Positions 33,769-42,296 of a DNA stretch of 64,000 bases are shown in pieces (position 1 is the first letter of the stretch; each line of letters starts with the position of its first letter). Under the pieces are notes generated by a model. The model did not search any database and was not told where the DNA came from. It saw nothing but the letters and a program-made list of their open reading frames with translations. Source of the DNA: an uncultured Oscillospiraceae bacterium. Lineage in GTDB: Bacteria > Bacillota > Clostridia > Oscillospirales > Oscillospiraceae. The translations under genes and the position numbers were made by a program. The stretch covers positions 1 to 64,000 of the forward strand of contig CATKZP010000014.1 of the NCBI GenBank assembly GCA_949841355.1. Direction: 5' to 3'.

Positions 33769-34173
33769 ATGACCAAGGAATATTTTGCGAAAAAACTGGT
33801 GCGGGAGTTCCCGGAGTATCAGCGGGCGTATCAGGACCATCTCAGGGCCTATGGAGCAGTATTGGGCCATGTGTTCTTCTGTGAGATCAATCCCGTCTTG
33901 TCCGGGCTGTTACGGTCCAACGAGGACCGGACACAGATCCGAAAATACGTCAATTTCATAGAGGACATGTACGCCAACGGCGATGATGGGGTGAAAAATA
34001 TCGTCACAGTGACCATGCTGGAATACCTGGGCGACGACGAGAGCGTCCTGCGCAACGCTTTTAGGTATTTCTCGCCGGCGCTCATGGAGGCGTCCAAGGC
34101 GGTGGAGGCGGGCTGGGGCCGCCGGGAGATCCGGCTCTACCGCAGGCGCGGAAAGCTGCTTTACGAATGGTGA
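33769..34173 (+). CDS. DUF7674-like protein of unknown function
   Basis: A 134-aa helical protein (EFPEYQRAYQDHLRAYGAVLG, in part, and VKNIVTVTMLEYLGDDE), with the layout of DUF7674 proteins: an HVF-x-E segment then a helix with IEDMYANGDDGVKN. This family has no established role. Start at ATG 33769; a GTG at 33739 overlapping ogt is possible. Ends at a strong bidirectional hairpin. Family call is moderate. Confidence 0.7.
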   Translation: MTKEYFAKKLVREFPEYQRAYQDHLRAYGAVLGHVFFCEINPVLSGLLRSNEDRTQIRKYVNFIEDMYANGDDGVKNIVTVTMLEYLGDDESVLRNAFRYFSPALMEASKAVEAGWGRREIRLYRRRGKLLYEW

Positions 34174-34198
34174 CTGCGGACCGGCGCCGCATTTGCGA

Positions 34199-34230
34199 AG
34201 GCCCCGGGCGGAATGTTCCGCCCGGGGCCT
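34199..34230. terminator. Bidirectional terminator hairpin
   Basis: Perfect 15-bp stem AGGCCCCGGGCGGAA / TTCCGCCCGGGGCCT, two-base loop, placed between converging genes; no long T-run. Confidence 0.7.
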
Positions 34231-34233
34231 CTC

Positions 34234-35379
34234 TCAGCCAACTACCTGCCGGCCGTTGATGAATACCGCTTTTACCGTGGTGTCGCTCACCATGGGGTCG
34301 CCGTCAGTGAGCACGAGGTCGGCGTCCTTGCCCACCTCCAGCGAGCCCACTCGATCCGCCACGCCCAGGTGCTTGGCCGGATTGATGGTGATGGCCTGGA
34401 GCGCGGCAAAGGGGTCCATTCCGGCCTTGACCGCCAGCCCGGCGCACAGGGAGAGATACTGCTGGGGGATTACCGAGGAGTCGGTGATAATGCTCACCTG
34501 ACAGCCGGCGCGGGCCAGCACTCCGGGAGTTTCGAAGCTCTTGTGGGCAAGCTCCAGCTTGCTGGCGTGGGTAAGGGTGGGGCCCACTGCCACAGGGCAG
34601 CCGGAACGGGCCACCACCTCCGGGATCAGGTGCCCCTCGGTGCAGTGCTCCAGGGTGAGCTTGAGGCCAAACTCCCGGGCGATGCGGATGGCGGTGCAGA
34701 TGTTGTCCGCCCGGTGTGCGTGGGCCTTCAGAGGAATCTCTCCCCGAAGCACAGGGATAAGGGACTCCATTTTCAGATCAAACTTGGGACGTTTTTGGAT
34801 GTCGTCTCCGGCGGCGTCCTTGCGCTCCATGTAGTCTCGGGCGGCGAAGAGGGTCTCCCGCAGCTTGGCGGCGGTGGACATGCGGGCGGAATTACCCTTA
34901 TCTCGATAGCACCGCTTGGGGTTTTCACCGAAGGCGCACTTCATGGCCACCGGGTCCCGCAGGATCATGTCATCCACGCAGTCACCCACGGTTTTGACGG
35001 CGAAAAAGGTGCCGCCCAGCACGTTTGCGCTGCCGGGGCCCACGCCCACGGTGGTGACGCCGCCCTGCCGGGCCATTTCAATGGAGCGGTCCTGGGGGTT
35101 GAAGCTGTCGCTGCCCCGGAGCTGGGGAGAGATGATGTTTCCCATCTCGTTGTAGTCGATGCTGTCGTGGCCCATGCCGTAGCCGTCCAGCGCGAGGTGG
35201 CTGTGGGCGTCCACAAAGCCGGGATAGGCGCGCAGGCCGGCGGCGTCTAGCACTTCCTCGCCGGGAGCGGGAGAGAGGCCGGGGGCGATGGCTTTGATTT
35301 TGCCATCCTCCAGGGCGATGTCGGCTTGGAGGGGATCGGGATGAACTGCGGTGTATACAGCTGCGTTTTTGATGAGCAT
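34234..35379 (-). CDS. Amidohydrolase (imidazolonepropionase-like)
   Basis: A 381-aa metal-dependent amidohydrolase. N-terminal beta-sandwich, then the metal motif FVDAHSHLALDG (HxH), further metal histidines in KAHAHRADN and TLEHCTEGHLI, and a C-terminal ITINPAKHLGVADRVGSLEVGKDADLVL (in part) signature. Such enzymes cleave cyclic amides, hydantoins or peptides; the substrate is unknown. AAAAGGAGG ribosome site. Stand-alone minus-strand gene. Confidence 0.9.
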   Translation of the reverse strand: MLIKNAAVYTAVHPDPLQADIALEDGKIKAIAPGLSPAPGEEVLDAAGLRAYPGFVDAHSHLALDGYGMGHDSIDYNEMGNIISPQLRGSDSFNPQDRSIEMARQGGVTTVGVGPGSANVLGGTFFAVKTVGDCVDDMILRDPVAMKCAFGENPKRCYRDKGNSARMSTAAKLRETLFAARDYMERKDAAGDDIQKRPKFDLKMESLIPVLRGEIPLKAHAHRADNICTAIRIAREFGLKLTLEHCTEGHLIPEVVARSGCPVAVGPTLTHASKLELAHKSFETPGVLARAGCQVSIITDSSVIPQQYLSLCAGLAVKAGMDPFAALQAITINPAKHLGVADRVGSLEVGKDADLVLTDGDPMVSDTTVKAVFINGRQVVG

Positions 35380-35445
35380 GTTGGCGCCTCCTTTTATGTG
35401 TTAAGAAAAAGTATACACCCAACGGAGGAAAAAGAAAAGCCCCGC

Positions 35446-35474
35446 TTGCGGCCAATGGCGCATTGTGGTACAAT
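35446..35474 (+). promoter_or_regulatory. Promoter of rarA
   Basis: TTGCGG and TACAAT with 17 bp spacing, ~35 bp before the rarA ATG. Confidence 0.65.
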
Positions 35475-35515
35475 GTCAGCAATCGTTTGAAGTGGAGAGA
35501 GGGAGGGGAGCGCAT

Positions 35516-36781
35516 ATGTACCAGCCGCTGGCGGACCGCATTCGCCCGCAAAATCTGGACGAGGTGCTGGGCCAGGGGCATATCCTGGGGCAGGACGGAC
35601 TGCTGCGCCGGGTGATCGACAGCGGAAAAATCCCCAATATGGTGTTCTATGGCCCCTCCGGCACCGGCAAAACCACCGTGGCCAATATCATCGCCCAGCG
35701 CTCGGGCCGCACTCTGCGGCGGCTCAACGCCACCACCGCCTCCCTGGCGGACGTGCGGGACGTGATGGACCAGGTGGGCACCTTGCTGGCTCCCAACGGT
35801 GTGCTGCTCTACCTGGACGAGATTCAATACTTTAATAAGAAGCAGCAGCAATCCCTGCTGGAGTTCATTGAAAACGGCAAGATCACGCTCATCGCCTCCA
35901 CCACGGAAAACCCGTATTTCACCATTTTCAACGCAATTCTGTCCCGTTCCACGGTGTTCGAGTTCAAAATGCTCACCGCGGAGGATATCGTGCCCGCCGT
36001 GGACCGAGGCATTGCCCTACAGGCCGGGGAGATGGGAATAGAAGCGGTCTGTGAGGCCGGGGTGCGGGAGCATCTGGCCGCCTCCTGTGGAGGAGACGTG
36101 CGCAAGGCGCTCAACGCTGTGGAGCTGCTTATGACTGCCAGCCGCATCAAAGAGGGGGTGCTCACGGTCACCCTGGATGACGCCAAGCTGGTGGCCCAGC
36201 GCTCCGCCATGCGGTATGACCGGGACGGGGACGACCACTTTGATATCGCGTCTGCGCTGATGAAGTCCATGCGGGGCTCGGACCCGGACGCGGCGCTCCA
36301 CTATCTGGCGCGGCTTTTGGAGGCGGGGGACATGCTCACCGCCATCCGGCGGATTCTGTGCTCCGCCAGCGAGGACATCGGCATGGCCTATCCCCAGGCG
36401 GCAGCCATCGTCAAGTCCTGCGTGGACAGCGCCCTTCAGCTGGGACTGCCCGAGGCGCGGCTTCCCCTGGCCCAGGCGGTAATCCTGCTGGCCACGGCGC
36501 CCAAGTCCAACAGCGTGCTCAACGCCATTGATGCCGCCCTGGCGGATGTGCGGGCGGGGCGGACGGGAGATTACCCCCGGCATCTGCAAAATGTCCACGC
36601 CGACGGCGCGGGCTTTGAGCGGGAACAGGGCTACCTCTATCCCCACAGCTATTCGGGGCATTGGGTGGCGCAGCAGTATCTGCCGGACGCCATCAAAGAC
36701 CATGTCTATTATGAGTACGGCCCCAACAAAACGGAGCAGGTCGCCAAGGCGTACTGGGACAAAATCAAGGGAAATCTCTGA
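35516..36781 (+). CDS. rarA: Replication-associated recombination protein A (MgsA/RarA)
   Basis: A 421-aa AAA+ ATPase related to clamp loaders. N-terminal PLADRIRPQNLDEVLGQGHI; Walker A GPSGTGKTTVA; Walker B VLLYLDEIQYF; sensor region ASTTENPYFTIFNAILSR (in part); C-terminal tetramerisation domain. It acts at stalled forks. The ATG at 35516 has GGGAGGGGAG upstream. Followed by a DUF951 gene and hisC, close enough to be co-transcribed. Confidence 0.94.
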   Translation: MYQPLADRIRPQNLDEVLGQGHILGQDGLLRRVIDSGKIPNMVFYGPSGTGKTTVANIIAQRSGRTLRRLNATTASLADVRDVMDQVGTLLAPNGVLLYLDEIQYFNKKQQQSLLEFIENGKITLIASTTENPYFTIFNAILSRSTVFEFKMLTAEDIVPAVDRGIALQAGEMGIEAVCEAGVREHLAASCGGDVRKALNAVELLMTASRIKEGVLTVTLDDAKLVAQRSAMRYDRDGDDHFDIASALMKSMRGSDPDAALHYLARLLEAGDMLTAIRRILCSASEDIGMAYPQAAAIVKSCVDSALQLGLPEARLPLAQAVILLATAPKSNSVLNAIDAALADVRAGRTGDYPRHLQNVHADGAGFEREQGYLYPHSYSGHWVAQQYLPDAIKDHVYYEYGPNKTEQVAKAYWDKIKGNL

Positions 36782-36796
36782 GGAGGGCGGATGAAT

Positions 36797-36994
36797 ATGC
36801 CCATGGATATACAGATTGGCGACGTTTTGGAGCTGAAAAAAAACCATCCCTGCGGCAGCAGGGAGTGGAAGGTGCTTCGAGTGGGGATGGATTTCAAGCT
36901 GAAATGCCTGGGCTGCGGCCACGAGATGATGACGTCCCGGAGCAAGGCGGAAAAGGCCGTTAAAAAAGTAAAGCGAGAGGAACGGGAGCCATGA
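36797..36994 (+). CDS. DUF951 family protein
   Basis: A ~65-aa basic protein (IQIGDVLELKKNHPCGSREW, then LKCLGCGHEMMTSR). This family in Firmicutes has a CxxC and an SH3-like fold and is often near ribosome or DNA maintenance genes; function unknown. ATG 36797 is nine bases after GGAGGG; an ATG at 36791 is too close to it. The end overlaps hisC by 4 bp. Confidence 0.9.
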   Translation: MPMDIQIGDVLELKKNHPCGSREWKVLRVGMDFKLKCLGCGHEMMTSRSKAEKAVKKVKREEREP

Positions 36995-38046
36995 ACAGGT
37001 ATTGGAGCGGACGCATTCGGGATATCGTGCCCTACACCCCCGGCGAACAGCCCAGAGAGAGAACATTCATCAAACTGAACACCAACGAATGTCCCTATCC
37101 GCCTTCCCCCCAGGTGGCAGAGGCCGTCCAGGCGGCGGCAGGGGAGAGCCTGCGGCTCTATCCGGACCCGGAATGTCTGGAGCTGCGTACAGCCATTGCC
37201 CGGCGGGAAGGGCTGGAGGTGGATCAGGTGTTCTGCGGCAACGGCTCGGACGAGATCCTGGCATTTGCCTTCCAGGCGTTTTTTGATCCGGAGCGGACGG
37301 TTGTGTTCCCCAAGATTACATACAGCTTTTACCCGGTATATACCGACTTTTTCGGCCTCACCCGCCGAGAAGTGCCTATGAACCCGGACTTCTCCAACCC
37401 TATCGACCTGCTGTGCGGCCATAACGGCGGGGTGGTGCTGGCCAATCCCAACGCCCCCACCGGCATCGCCGTGGGGCTGGACACGGTGGAAAAGCTGCTG
37501 GGCGCCAACCCGGACGTGGTGGTCATTGTGGACGAGGCGTATATCGACTTCGGCGGGGAGAGCGCGGTGGGGCTCATCGGCCGCCATTCCAATCTGCTGG
37601 TGGTGCAGACCGCCTCCAAGTCCAGGGCGCTGGCGGGGCTTCGGGTGGGCTGGGCCATGGGCGATCCGGGGCTCATTGACGGCCTGCGCTGTGTGCGGGA
37701 CTCCATCAACTCCTACACGGTGGACCGGCTGGCCCAGGCGGGCGCGGCGGCGGCTATCCGGGACGAGGACTATTTCCAATCCGTCCGCCGCCGGGTGATG
37801 GACACTCGGGAGCGCACGAAAAAAACACTAAAGGAGAAGGGCTTTACAGTCCTTCCATCCCAAGCAAATTTCCTGTTTGTCAGCCACCCAGACCACAGTG
37901 GGAAGAAGCTGCTGGACGGTTTGCGGGCGCGGGGCGTGCTGGTGCGCTGGTGGGATAAGCCGGAGATCAAAGACTGGCTCCGAATCAGCATCGGGACCGA
38001 TGAGGACATGGAAGCGCTGGTGCAGGCGCTTTGCGAATTGATATAG
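36991..38046 (+). CDS. hisC: Histidinol-phosphate aminotransferase
   Basis: A 351-aa PLP enzyme (fold type I) converting imidazole-acetol phosphate to L-histidinol phosphate. LNTNECPYPPSP N-terminus; ANPNAPTG; VDEAYIDFGG; PLP-lysine in QTASKSRALAGLRVGW; arginine in RISIGTDEDM. Located 17 kb from the main his operon, in a rarA-DUF951-hisC group. ATGA overlap with the previous gene. A general aromatic aminotransferase role is an alternative common for HisC paralogues, but no second hisC is present in the window. Confidence 0.9.
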   Translation: MNRYWSGRIRDIVPYTPGEQPRERTFIKLNTNECPYPPSPQVAEAVQAAAGESLRLYPDPECLELRTAIARREGLEVDQVFCGNGSDEILAFAFQAFFDPERTVVFPKITYSFYPVYTDFFGLTRREVPMNPDFSNPIDLLCGHNGGVVLANPNAPTGIAVGLDTVEKLLGANPDVVVIVDEAYIDFGGESAVGLIGRHSNLLVVQTASKSRALAGLRVGWAMGDPGLIDGLRCVRDSINSYTVDRLAQAGAAAAIRDEDYFQSVRRRVMDTRERTKKTLKEKGFTVLPSQANFLFVSHPDHSGKKLLDGLRARGVLVRWWDKPEIKDWLRISIGTDEDMEALVQALCELI

Positions 38047-38056
38047 CGGAGCAGCG

Positions 38057-38087
38057 GCCCGCCGGGCAGAACCGGCGGGCTTTTTTT
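38057..38087 (+). terminator. Terminator after hisC
   Basis: Stem GCCCGCCGG / CCGGCGGGC, six-base loop, followed by TTTTTTT. Confidence 0.92.
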
Positions 38088-38102
38088 ATTTCTTGGACTT
38101 GC

Positions 38103-38136
38103 TTCGGCTTTTTTTGATGTCATACCAGGCTATAAT
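38103..38136 (+). promoter_or_regulatory. Candidate Spo0A-influenced promoter of spoIIGA
   Basis: A perfect TATAAT (38131-38136) lacks a -35 at normal distance. A 0A-box-like TTCGGCT (6 of 7 to the complement of TGNCGAA) lies at 38103-38109. The Bacillus spoIIG promoter is also sigma-A plus Spo0A with abnormal spacing, so the arrangement is suggestive but weak. Confidence 0.4.
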
Positions 38137-38169
38137 TTTGGGCAGACCGATAGAGAGGAGGCCCGCCCG

Positions 38170-39006
38170 GTGACAGTGGTATACATAGATCTTTTGTTTC
38201 TGCTGAATCTGACCGCCAACTATGTGCTGCTGCTGGCGGCGGGCCGGATGGCGGGGGCGGTGCTGGTGCGGTGGCGCATTGGGCTGGGAGCCGCCATGGG
38301 GGCGCTGTACGCGGCGCTGATTTTTCTGCCAGGGCTGGTCTGGCTGGCCTTTTGGCCTTGTAAGCTGGCCGCCGGGGTGCTGATGGCTTTGGTCGCTTAC
38401 GGCGGGGAGCGGTATCTTCTGCGGGTGACGGTGCTGTTTTTCGGCGTGTCCGCAGCCCTGGCCGGGGCGGTGCTGGGGCTGGAGCTATTGGGCAGCGTAT
38501 CGCTGACGCTGGAGCACGGAGTATTCTATTCTAAATTGGATCTTCGGCTGCTTTTGCTGCTGTTTGCGGCGTGTTATTTTGTGCTGTCTATTTTTTTTCG
38601 CCGGGTGGGGCGTCATGGGGGCGGGGAGCTGGCCCGGTTGGAGGTCACCCTGGATGGGGGCGCCGTGGCGCTCACCGCCCTGCGGGATACCGGGCATACC
38701 CTGAGCGATCCGGCTACCAACCGCCCGGTGGTGGTGGTTTGCTGGCGGGCGCTGGAGGGTATTCTGCCGGGCTGGGCGGACCCCTGCGACCCCATCGGCT
38801 CAGTGGAGCGCTGCCACGAGGCGGGGTCCAGGCAGGCCCAGCTGGTGCCCTACAGAGCTGTGGGGGTAGAGCACGGGGTGCTGCTGGCTCTGCGTGCCCG
38901 GCAGGTTATGGCGGACGGGAAGCCGCTGGGGCGGCTTCTGGTTGCGCTGTCCCCCACGCCGGTGGACGACGGCGGGGGATATCAGGCGTTGATTGGGGGA
39001 ATCTAA
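38170..39006 (+). CDS. spoIIGA: Sigma-E processing peptidase SpoIIGA
   Basis: A 278-aa membrane aspartic protease that matures pro-sigma-E in the mother cell. The N-terminal half has five hydrophobic segments (starting [23 protein letters not shown], in part). The C-terminal domain contains the catalytic [18 protein letters not shown] motif (Asp of D-T-G). GTG start behind AGAGGAGG. It lies directly before sigE, the conserved spoIIG pair, and indicates sporulation capacity. Confidence 0.93.
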   Translation: MTVVYIDLLFLLNLTANYVLLLAAGRMAGAVLVRWRIGLGAAMGALYAALIFLPGLVWLAFWPCKLAAGVLMALVAYGGERYLLRVTVLFFGVSAALAGAVLGLELLGSVSLTLEHGVFYSKLDLRLLLLLFAACYFVLSIFFRRVGRHGGGELARLEVTLDGGAVALTALRDTGHTLSDPATNRPVVVVCWRALEGILPGWADPCDPIGSVERCHEAGSRQAQLVPYRAVGVEHGVLLALRARQVMADGKPLGRLLVALSPTPVDDGGGYQALIGGI

Positions 39007-39007
39007 C

Positions 39008-39730
39008 GTGCATTTGACGATTACATATCTTTGGCTGTGCCGCCTGCTGGAACGGCTGGGCATTCCGCTCCACGGGTCGCTCCACTATATCGGCGGAAGC
39101 GACACCCTGCCGGCTCCGCTGACCCGGGAGGAGGAGGGCCGCCTTTTGGCCCAGCTGGAGAGGGAGGACACCCGTTCGGAGGCCCGATCCCGGCTGATTG
39201 AGCACAATTTGCGGCTGGTGGTGTATATTGCCCGGCGGTTTGAAAACACCGGGGTAGGCATTGAGGACCTCATTTCCATCGGCACCATCGGGCTGATTAA
39301 GGCGGTGGAGACCTATAAACCCGCCAAAAACATCAAGCTGGCTACTTATGCCTCCCGGTGCATTGAGAACGAGATTTTAATGCACTTGCGGAAAAACGCC
39401 AACCGCCGGGGGGAGGTCTCCCTGGACGAGCCGCTGAATACCGACTGGGACGGCAATGAACTGCTGCTCTCCGATGTGTTGGGCACCGACAGCGACAGCA
39501 TTGAGAAGCCCATCGAGGATGACGTGGACCGGGATTTGCTGTTCACCGCCATCACCCGCCTGTCAGAGCGGGAACGGACCATCATCACCATGCGCTTTGG
39601 GCTGGACGGACGGCGGGAGCGCACCCAGAAGGAGGTGGCCGATCAGCTGGGCATCAGCCAGTCGTATATTTCCCGTCTGGAAAAGCGCATCATCAGCCGT
39701 CTGAAAAAGGAGATTCTGCGGATGATGTGA
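39008..39730 (+). CDS. sigE: RNA polymerase sporulation sigma factor, pro-sigma-E
   Basis: A 240-aa sigma-70-family factor for early mother-cell genes. The first ~28 residues ([18 protein letters not shown]) form the hydrophobic/amphipathic pro-sequence that SpoIIGA removes. Region 2 is [23 protein letters not shown] (in part) and [18 protein letters not shown]; region 4 HTH is [25 protein letters not shown] 39008 gives the normal length (Bacillus 239). Immediately follows spoIIGA. Confidence 0.95.
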   Translation: MHLTITYLWLCRLLERLGIPLHGSLHYIGGSDTLPAPLTREEEGRLLAQLEREDTRSEARSRLIEHNLRLVVYIARRFENTGVGIEDLISIGTIGLIKAVETYKPAKNIKLATYASRCIENEILMHLRKNANRRGEVSLDEPLNTDWDGNELLLSDVLGTDSDSIEKPIEDDVDRDLLFTAITRLSERERTIITMRFGLDGRRERTQKEVADQLGISQSYISRLEKRIISRLKKEILRMM

Positions 39731-39801
39731 CGCGGGAACCGGGAAAGGAAAAGTCCATCGAAAGCGGTCTTACGATAAAAAATATACCCGGCTCCGCCGC
39801 C

Positions 39802-39830
39802 GTATGAAAGAGCGCCCATCGGAAATACTG
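39802..39830 (+). promoter_or_regulatory. Candidate sigma-F-type promoter of sigG
   Basis: GTATG (39802-39806) and GGAAATACTG (39821-39830) are 14 bp apart. The -10 matches the sigma-F consensus GGNNANANTR completely and the -35 matches GYATA in four of five positions. In Bacillus sigG is switched on by sigma-F in the forespore. Confidence 0.5.
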
Positions 39831-39866
39831 GTTTAGAATCCATTCCGAGTAGTGAGGTGCTGTGCG

Positions 39867-40637
39867 GTGCAGGGAAAGGTGGAGATCTGCGGGGTCAATA
39901 CGGCCAAGCTGAAGGTGTTGAAAAGTGAAGAGAGCTTGGAACTGCTCCGCCGGGCCCGGGAAGGGGACATGCAGGCCCGAGAGGAGCTGATTTCCGGCAA
40001 TCTGCGGCTGGTGTTGTCCGTCATTCAGAAGTTTTCCGGGCGGGGAGAGAATGTGGACGACCTGTTTCAGGTGGGCTGTATCGGACTCATCAAGGCTATC
40101 GACAACTTCAACATCGACATGGACGTGCGTTTTTCCACCTACGGCGTACCCATGATTGTGGGAGAGATTCGCCGTTATCTCCGGGATAACAGCGCCATAC
40201 GTGTGTCTCGGTCGGTGCGGGACACCGCTTACCGGGTGCTCCAGGCCAAGGAAAAATATATGGCGGAGCACCAGAAGGAGCCTACGGTGGATGAGATCGC
40301 CAAGCTGCTGGAGCTGCGCCGGGAGGATGTGGTGATGGCGCTGGATGCGGTGGTGGACCCGGTATCCCTCTTCGAGCCGGTGTACTCCGACGGCGGGGAC
40401 ACGGTATGCGTCATGGACCAAGTGAAGGACCGGAAAAACACTGATGAGGCATGGCTGGAGCATATTGCTCTGGGGGACGCTATCAGCAAGCTGGATGAGC
40501 GGGAGAGGCGCATTCTCGCCCTGCGTTTTTTTCAGGGCAAGACCCAGATGGAGGTGTCCGCCGAGGTGGGGATATCCCAGGCCCAGGTCTCCCGCCTGGA
40601 GAAGAACGCGCTGAACCGGATACGAAAAGAGCTGTAA
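39867..40637 (+). CDS. sigG: RNA polymerase sporulation sigma factor SigG
   Basis: A 256-aa forespore sigma factor for late genes. The N-terminus KVEICGVNTAKLKVL is specific to SigG. Region 2: LISGNLRLVLSVIQKFSGRG, VDDLFQVGCIGLIKAIDNF; region 4 HTH: KTQMEVSAEVGISQAQVSR. GTG 39867 is preceded by AGGTG; a GTG at 39852 would add five residues. Follows sigE by 136 bp with its own promoter candidate. The spoIIGA-sigE-sigG order is conserved in spore formers. Confidence 0.96.
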   Translation: MQGKVEICGVNTAKLKVLKSEESLELLRRAREGDMQAREELISGNLRLVLSVIQKFSGRGENVDDLFQVGCIGLIKAIDNFNIDMDVRFSTYGVPMIVGEIRRYLRDNSAIRVSRSVRDTAYRVLQAKEKYMAEHQKEPTVDEIAKLLELRREDVVMALDAVVDPVSLFEPVYSDGGDTVCVMDQVKDRKNTDEAWLEHIALGDAISKLDERERRILALRFFQGKTQMEVSAEVGISQAQVSRLEKNALNRIRKEL

Positions 40638-40653
40638 AGTAAAAATAGCGTAC

Positions 40654-40696
40654 AAAAAGCGCCGCACAGACTGTTGAAGGCAGTGCGGCGCTTTTT
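40654..40696 (+). terminator. Terminator after sigG
   Basis: Perfect 14-bp stem AAAAAGCGCCGCAC / GTGCGGCGCTTTTT, 15-base loop, ending in TTTTT. Confidence 0.9.
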
Positions 40697-40711
40697 GCGC
40701 AAGGTTTGCTC

Positions 40712-40803
40712 CAAAAAAAGGGCCCAGGAACGAATTCCTGAGCCCCTTTTGTGGGTCGCCATTGGGGTGTTGACATGTTCAAGATTGGAGAGACGAGAAC
40801 ACA
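40712..40803. repeat. Direct repeat copy 1 (terminator-containing element)
   Basis: About 90 bp, sharing with 41199-41290 an A7-GG start, the hairpin core CCCAGGAACGAATTCCTGAG, CCCCTTTTGTGG, then ACATGTTCAAGA and AGACGAGAACA after a variable middle. On the minus strand both copies still read as similar peptide (CSRLS-x-LEHV ... HKRGSGIRSWA). Copy 1 lies right after the sigG terminator. Confidence 0.75.
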
Positions 40804-41198
40804 TCTTGTCGGCGTTCGACGAGAAACGCACGAATTGCCTAGCTATCTTGACCACTTTTTCTCCCCAGGCATCACCCCCGCCACGCCCTCATTTCTTCCC
40901 TTCCGGGGGCAAACGTCCAATTTAGCCTCTGCACTCAATAATTTCTCAAAAACCGGTGCTATTTGATTGAAAAAGCCAGGATTTCCATCCGCCCGCGCCG
41001 ATTTTGTTCGGGATTTTCATGGGGATGGCATGGGGAGTGTGAAAATCAAACGGAGGGCGTTGGACAGGGCATAGGGGGAAGAATTTGCTTGGGAAAACCT
41101 TGTTTTTCTGGATTATTTCGTACAAGTTTTAACTATTCCGGTGCCCCTGAAGGAGAGAGAGTGAGGGGATGGCGGGGGATGGTCTGGGGCGCTGAACA
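40804..41198. other. 395-bp spacer between the two repeat copies, no recognised gene
   Basis: No frame with a start, ribosome site and family resemblance was found on either strand. The AT content is higher than in the flanking genes. A minus-strand frame (GDAWGEKVVKIARQFVR, near 40810-40890) runs into copy 1 but has an in-frame stop just upstream and no start signal. It could be the remnant of a duplicated or inserted element. Confidence 0.4.
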
Positions 41199-41290
41199 CA
41201 AAAAAAGGAGCCCAGGAACGAATTCCTGAGCCCCTTTTGTGGGGTGTTATTGAGATGAAAACATGTTCAAGACCGGAAAGACGAGAACAA
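41199..41290. repeat. Direct repeat copy 2, also the tsf terminator
   Basis: The second copy of the ~90-bp repeat. On the minus strand it lies just downstream of the tsf stop and contains the hairpin GGGGCTCAGGAA / TTCCTGGGCTCC followed by TTTTTTT. It is thus very likely the rpsB-tsf terminator. Confidence 0.75.
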
Positions 41291-41297
41291 CAACTGA

Positions 41298-42209
41298 TTA
41301 CTGCGCCAGTTTGGCAATCTCCTCAGCGAAATTTTCCTGCTTCTTCTCAATGCCTTCGCCCTTTTCGAAACGCACGGCGTTTTTCAAAACGATGGTCCCG
41401 CCCAGCTTCTTGGCGGCAGCGTTCATATACTGCTCCACGGTGACATCGCCGTCCTTGACAAAGGACTGCTGGAGCAGGCAGTTTTCGGCGTAGAATTTGT
41501 TGAGCTTGCCCTCGACGATCTTCTCTTTGACCTGGGCAGGCTTGCTGACCATCTTGGGATCGTTGTCCATCTGGGCCAGCAGGATCTTCTTTTCCTCGTC
41601 CAGCACGTCCTGGGTGACCTGGCTCTTGTCCAAGAACCGGGGGTTCAGCGCGGCGATCTGCATGGCCATATCCTTGCCGACCTCGGTGACATCAATGCTG
41701 CCGGTGACTTCCAGATTGACCAGCACGCCGATTTTGCCGCCGGCGTGGATATAGGGGACGGAAGTGTCCTCGGCGAAGCGGGCAAAGCGGCGGACCTTGA
41801 TGTTCTCGCCGATGACCAGAACCATCTCCTGCTGCTGCTGGGTGACAGTGAGATCGGTGCCGTTGTACTTGCACTCCATCAGCGCGTCCAGATCGGCGGG
41901 AGCGCAGGCGGCCACGGTGGCGGCCACGCCCTTGACGAAGTCCACGAACTTCTCGTTCTTGCCCACGAAGTCGGTCTCGGCGTTGACCTCGACCACCACG
42001 CCCACGCCGTCGATGACGCCGGCGTAAGCCATACCCTCGGCGGCGATACGGCCAGCCTTCTTGGCGGAGGCGGCCAGGCCCTTCTCACGCAGCCACTCGA
42101 CGGCCTTGTCCATGTCGCCGTCGGAGGCGGCCAGGGCCTTCTTGCAGTCCATCATGCCCACGCCGGTCATTTCCCGCAGGGCCTTTACATCCTGAGCAGT
42201 AATTGCCAT
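41298..42209 (-). CDS. tsf: Translation elongation factor Ts
   Basis: A 303-aa EF-Ts, the guanine nucleotide exchange factor for EF-Tu. N-terminal UBA-like domain ITAQDVKALREMTGVGMMDCKKALA (in part; TGVGMMDCK is the EF-Tu contact motif), then EVNAETDFVGKNEKF. Normal length. Second gene of the rpsB-tsf pair, 87 bp after rpsB with a hairpin between, which may set the ratio of the two products. Ribosome site GGAGGTAACG. Confidence 0.97.
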   Translation of the reverse strand: MAITAQDVKALREMTGVGMMDCKKALAASDGDMDKAVEWLREKGLAASAKKAGRIAAEGMAYAGVIDGVGVVVEVNAETDFVGKNEKFVDFVKGVAATVAACAPADLDALMECKYNGTDLTVTQQQQEMVLVIGENIKVRRFARFAEDTSVPYIHAGGKIGVLVNLEVTGSIDVTEVGKDMAMQIAALNPRFLDKSQVTQDVLDEEKKILLAQMDNDPKMVSKPAQVKEKIVEGKLNKFYAENCLLQQSFVKDGDVTVEQYMNAAAKKLGGTIVLKNAVRFEKGEGIEKKQENFAEEIAKLAQ

Positions 42210-42242
42210 TTGTCGTTACCTCCAAAAAATATTGTAAAAGGA

Positions 42243-42269
42243 AGCGCCCGCCCGCCTCGGGCGGGCGCT
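42243..42269 (-). promoter_or_regulatory. Intercistronic hairpin between rpsB and tsf
   Basis: Perfect 12-bp GC-rich stem (AGCGCCCGCCCG / CGGGCGGGCGCT, loop of three) in the rpsB-tsf spacer. On the minus strand it is followed by TCCTTTTAC, a weak T-tract, so partial termination or mRNA processing/stabilisation are both possible. Confidence 0.6.
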
Positions 42270-42296
42270 GAAGAACACGTTTGAAAGGGGGGACGC

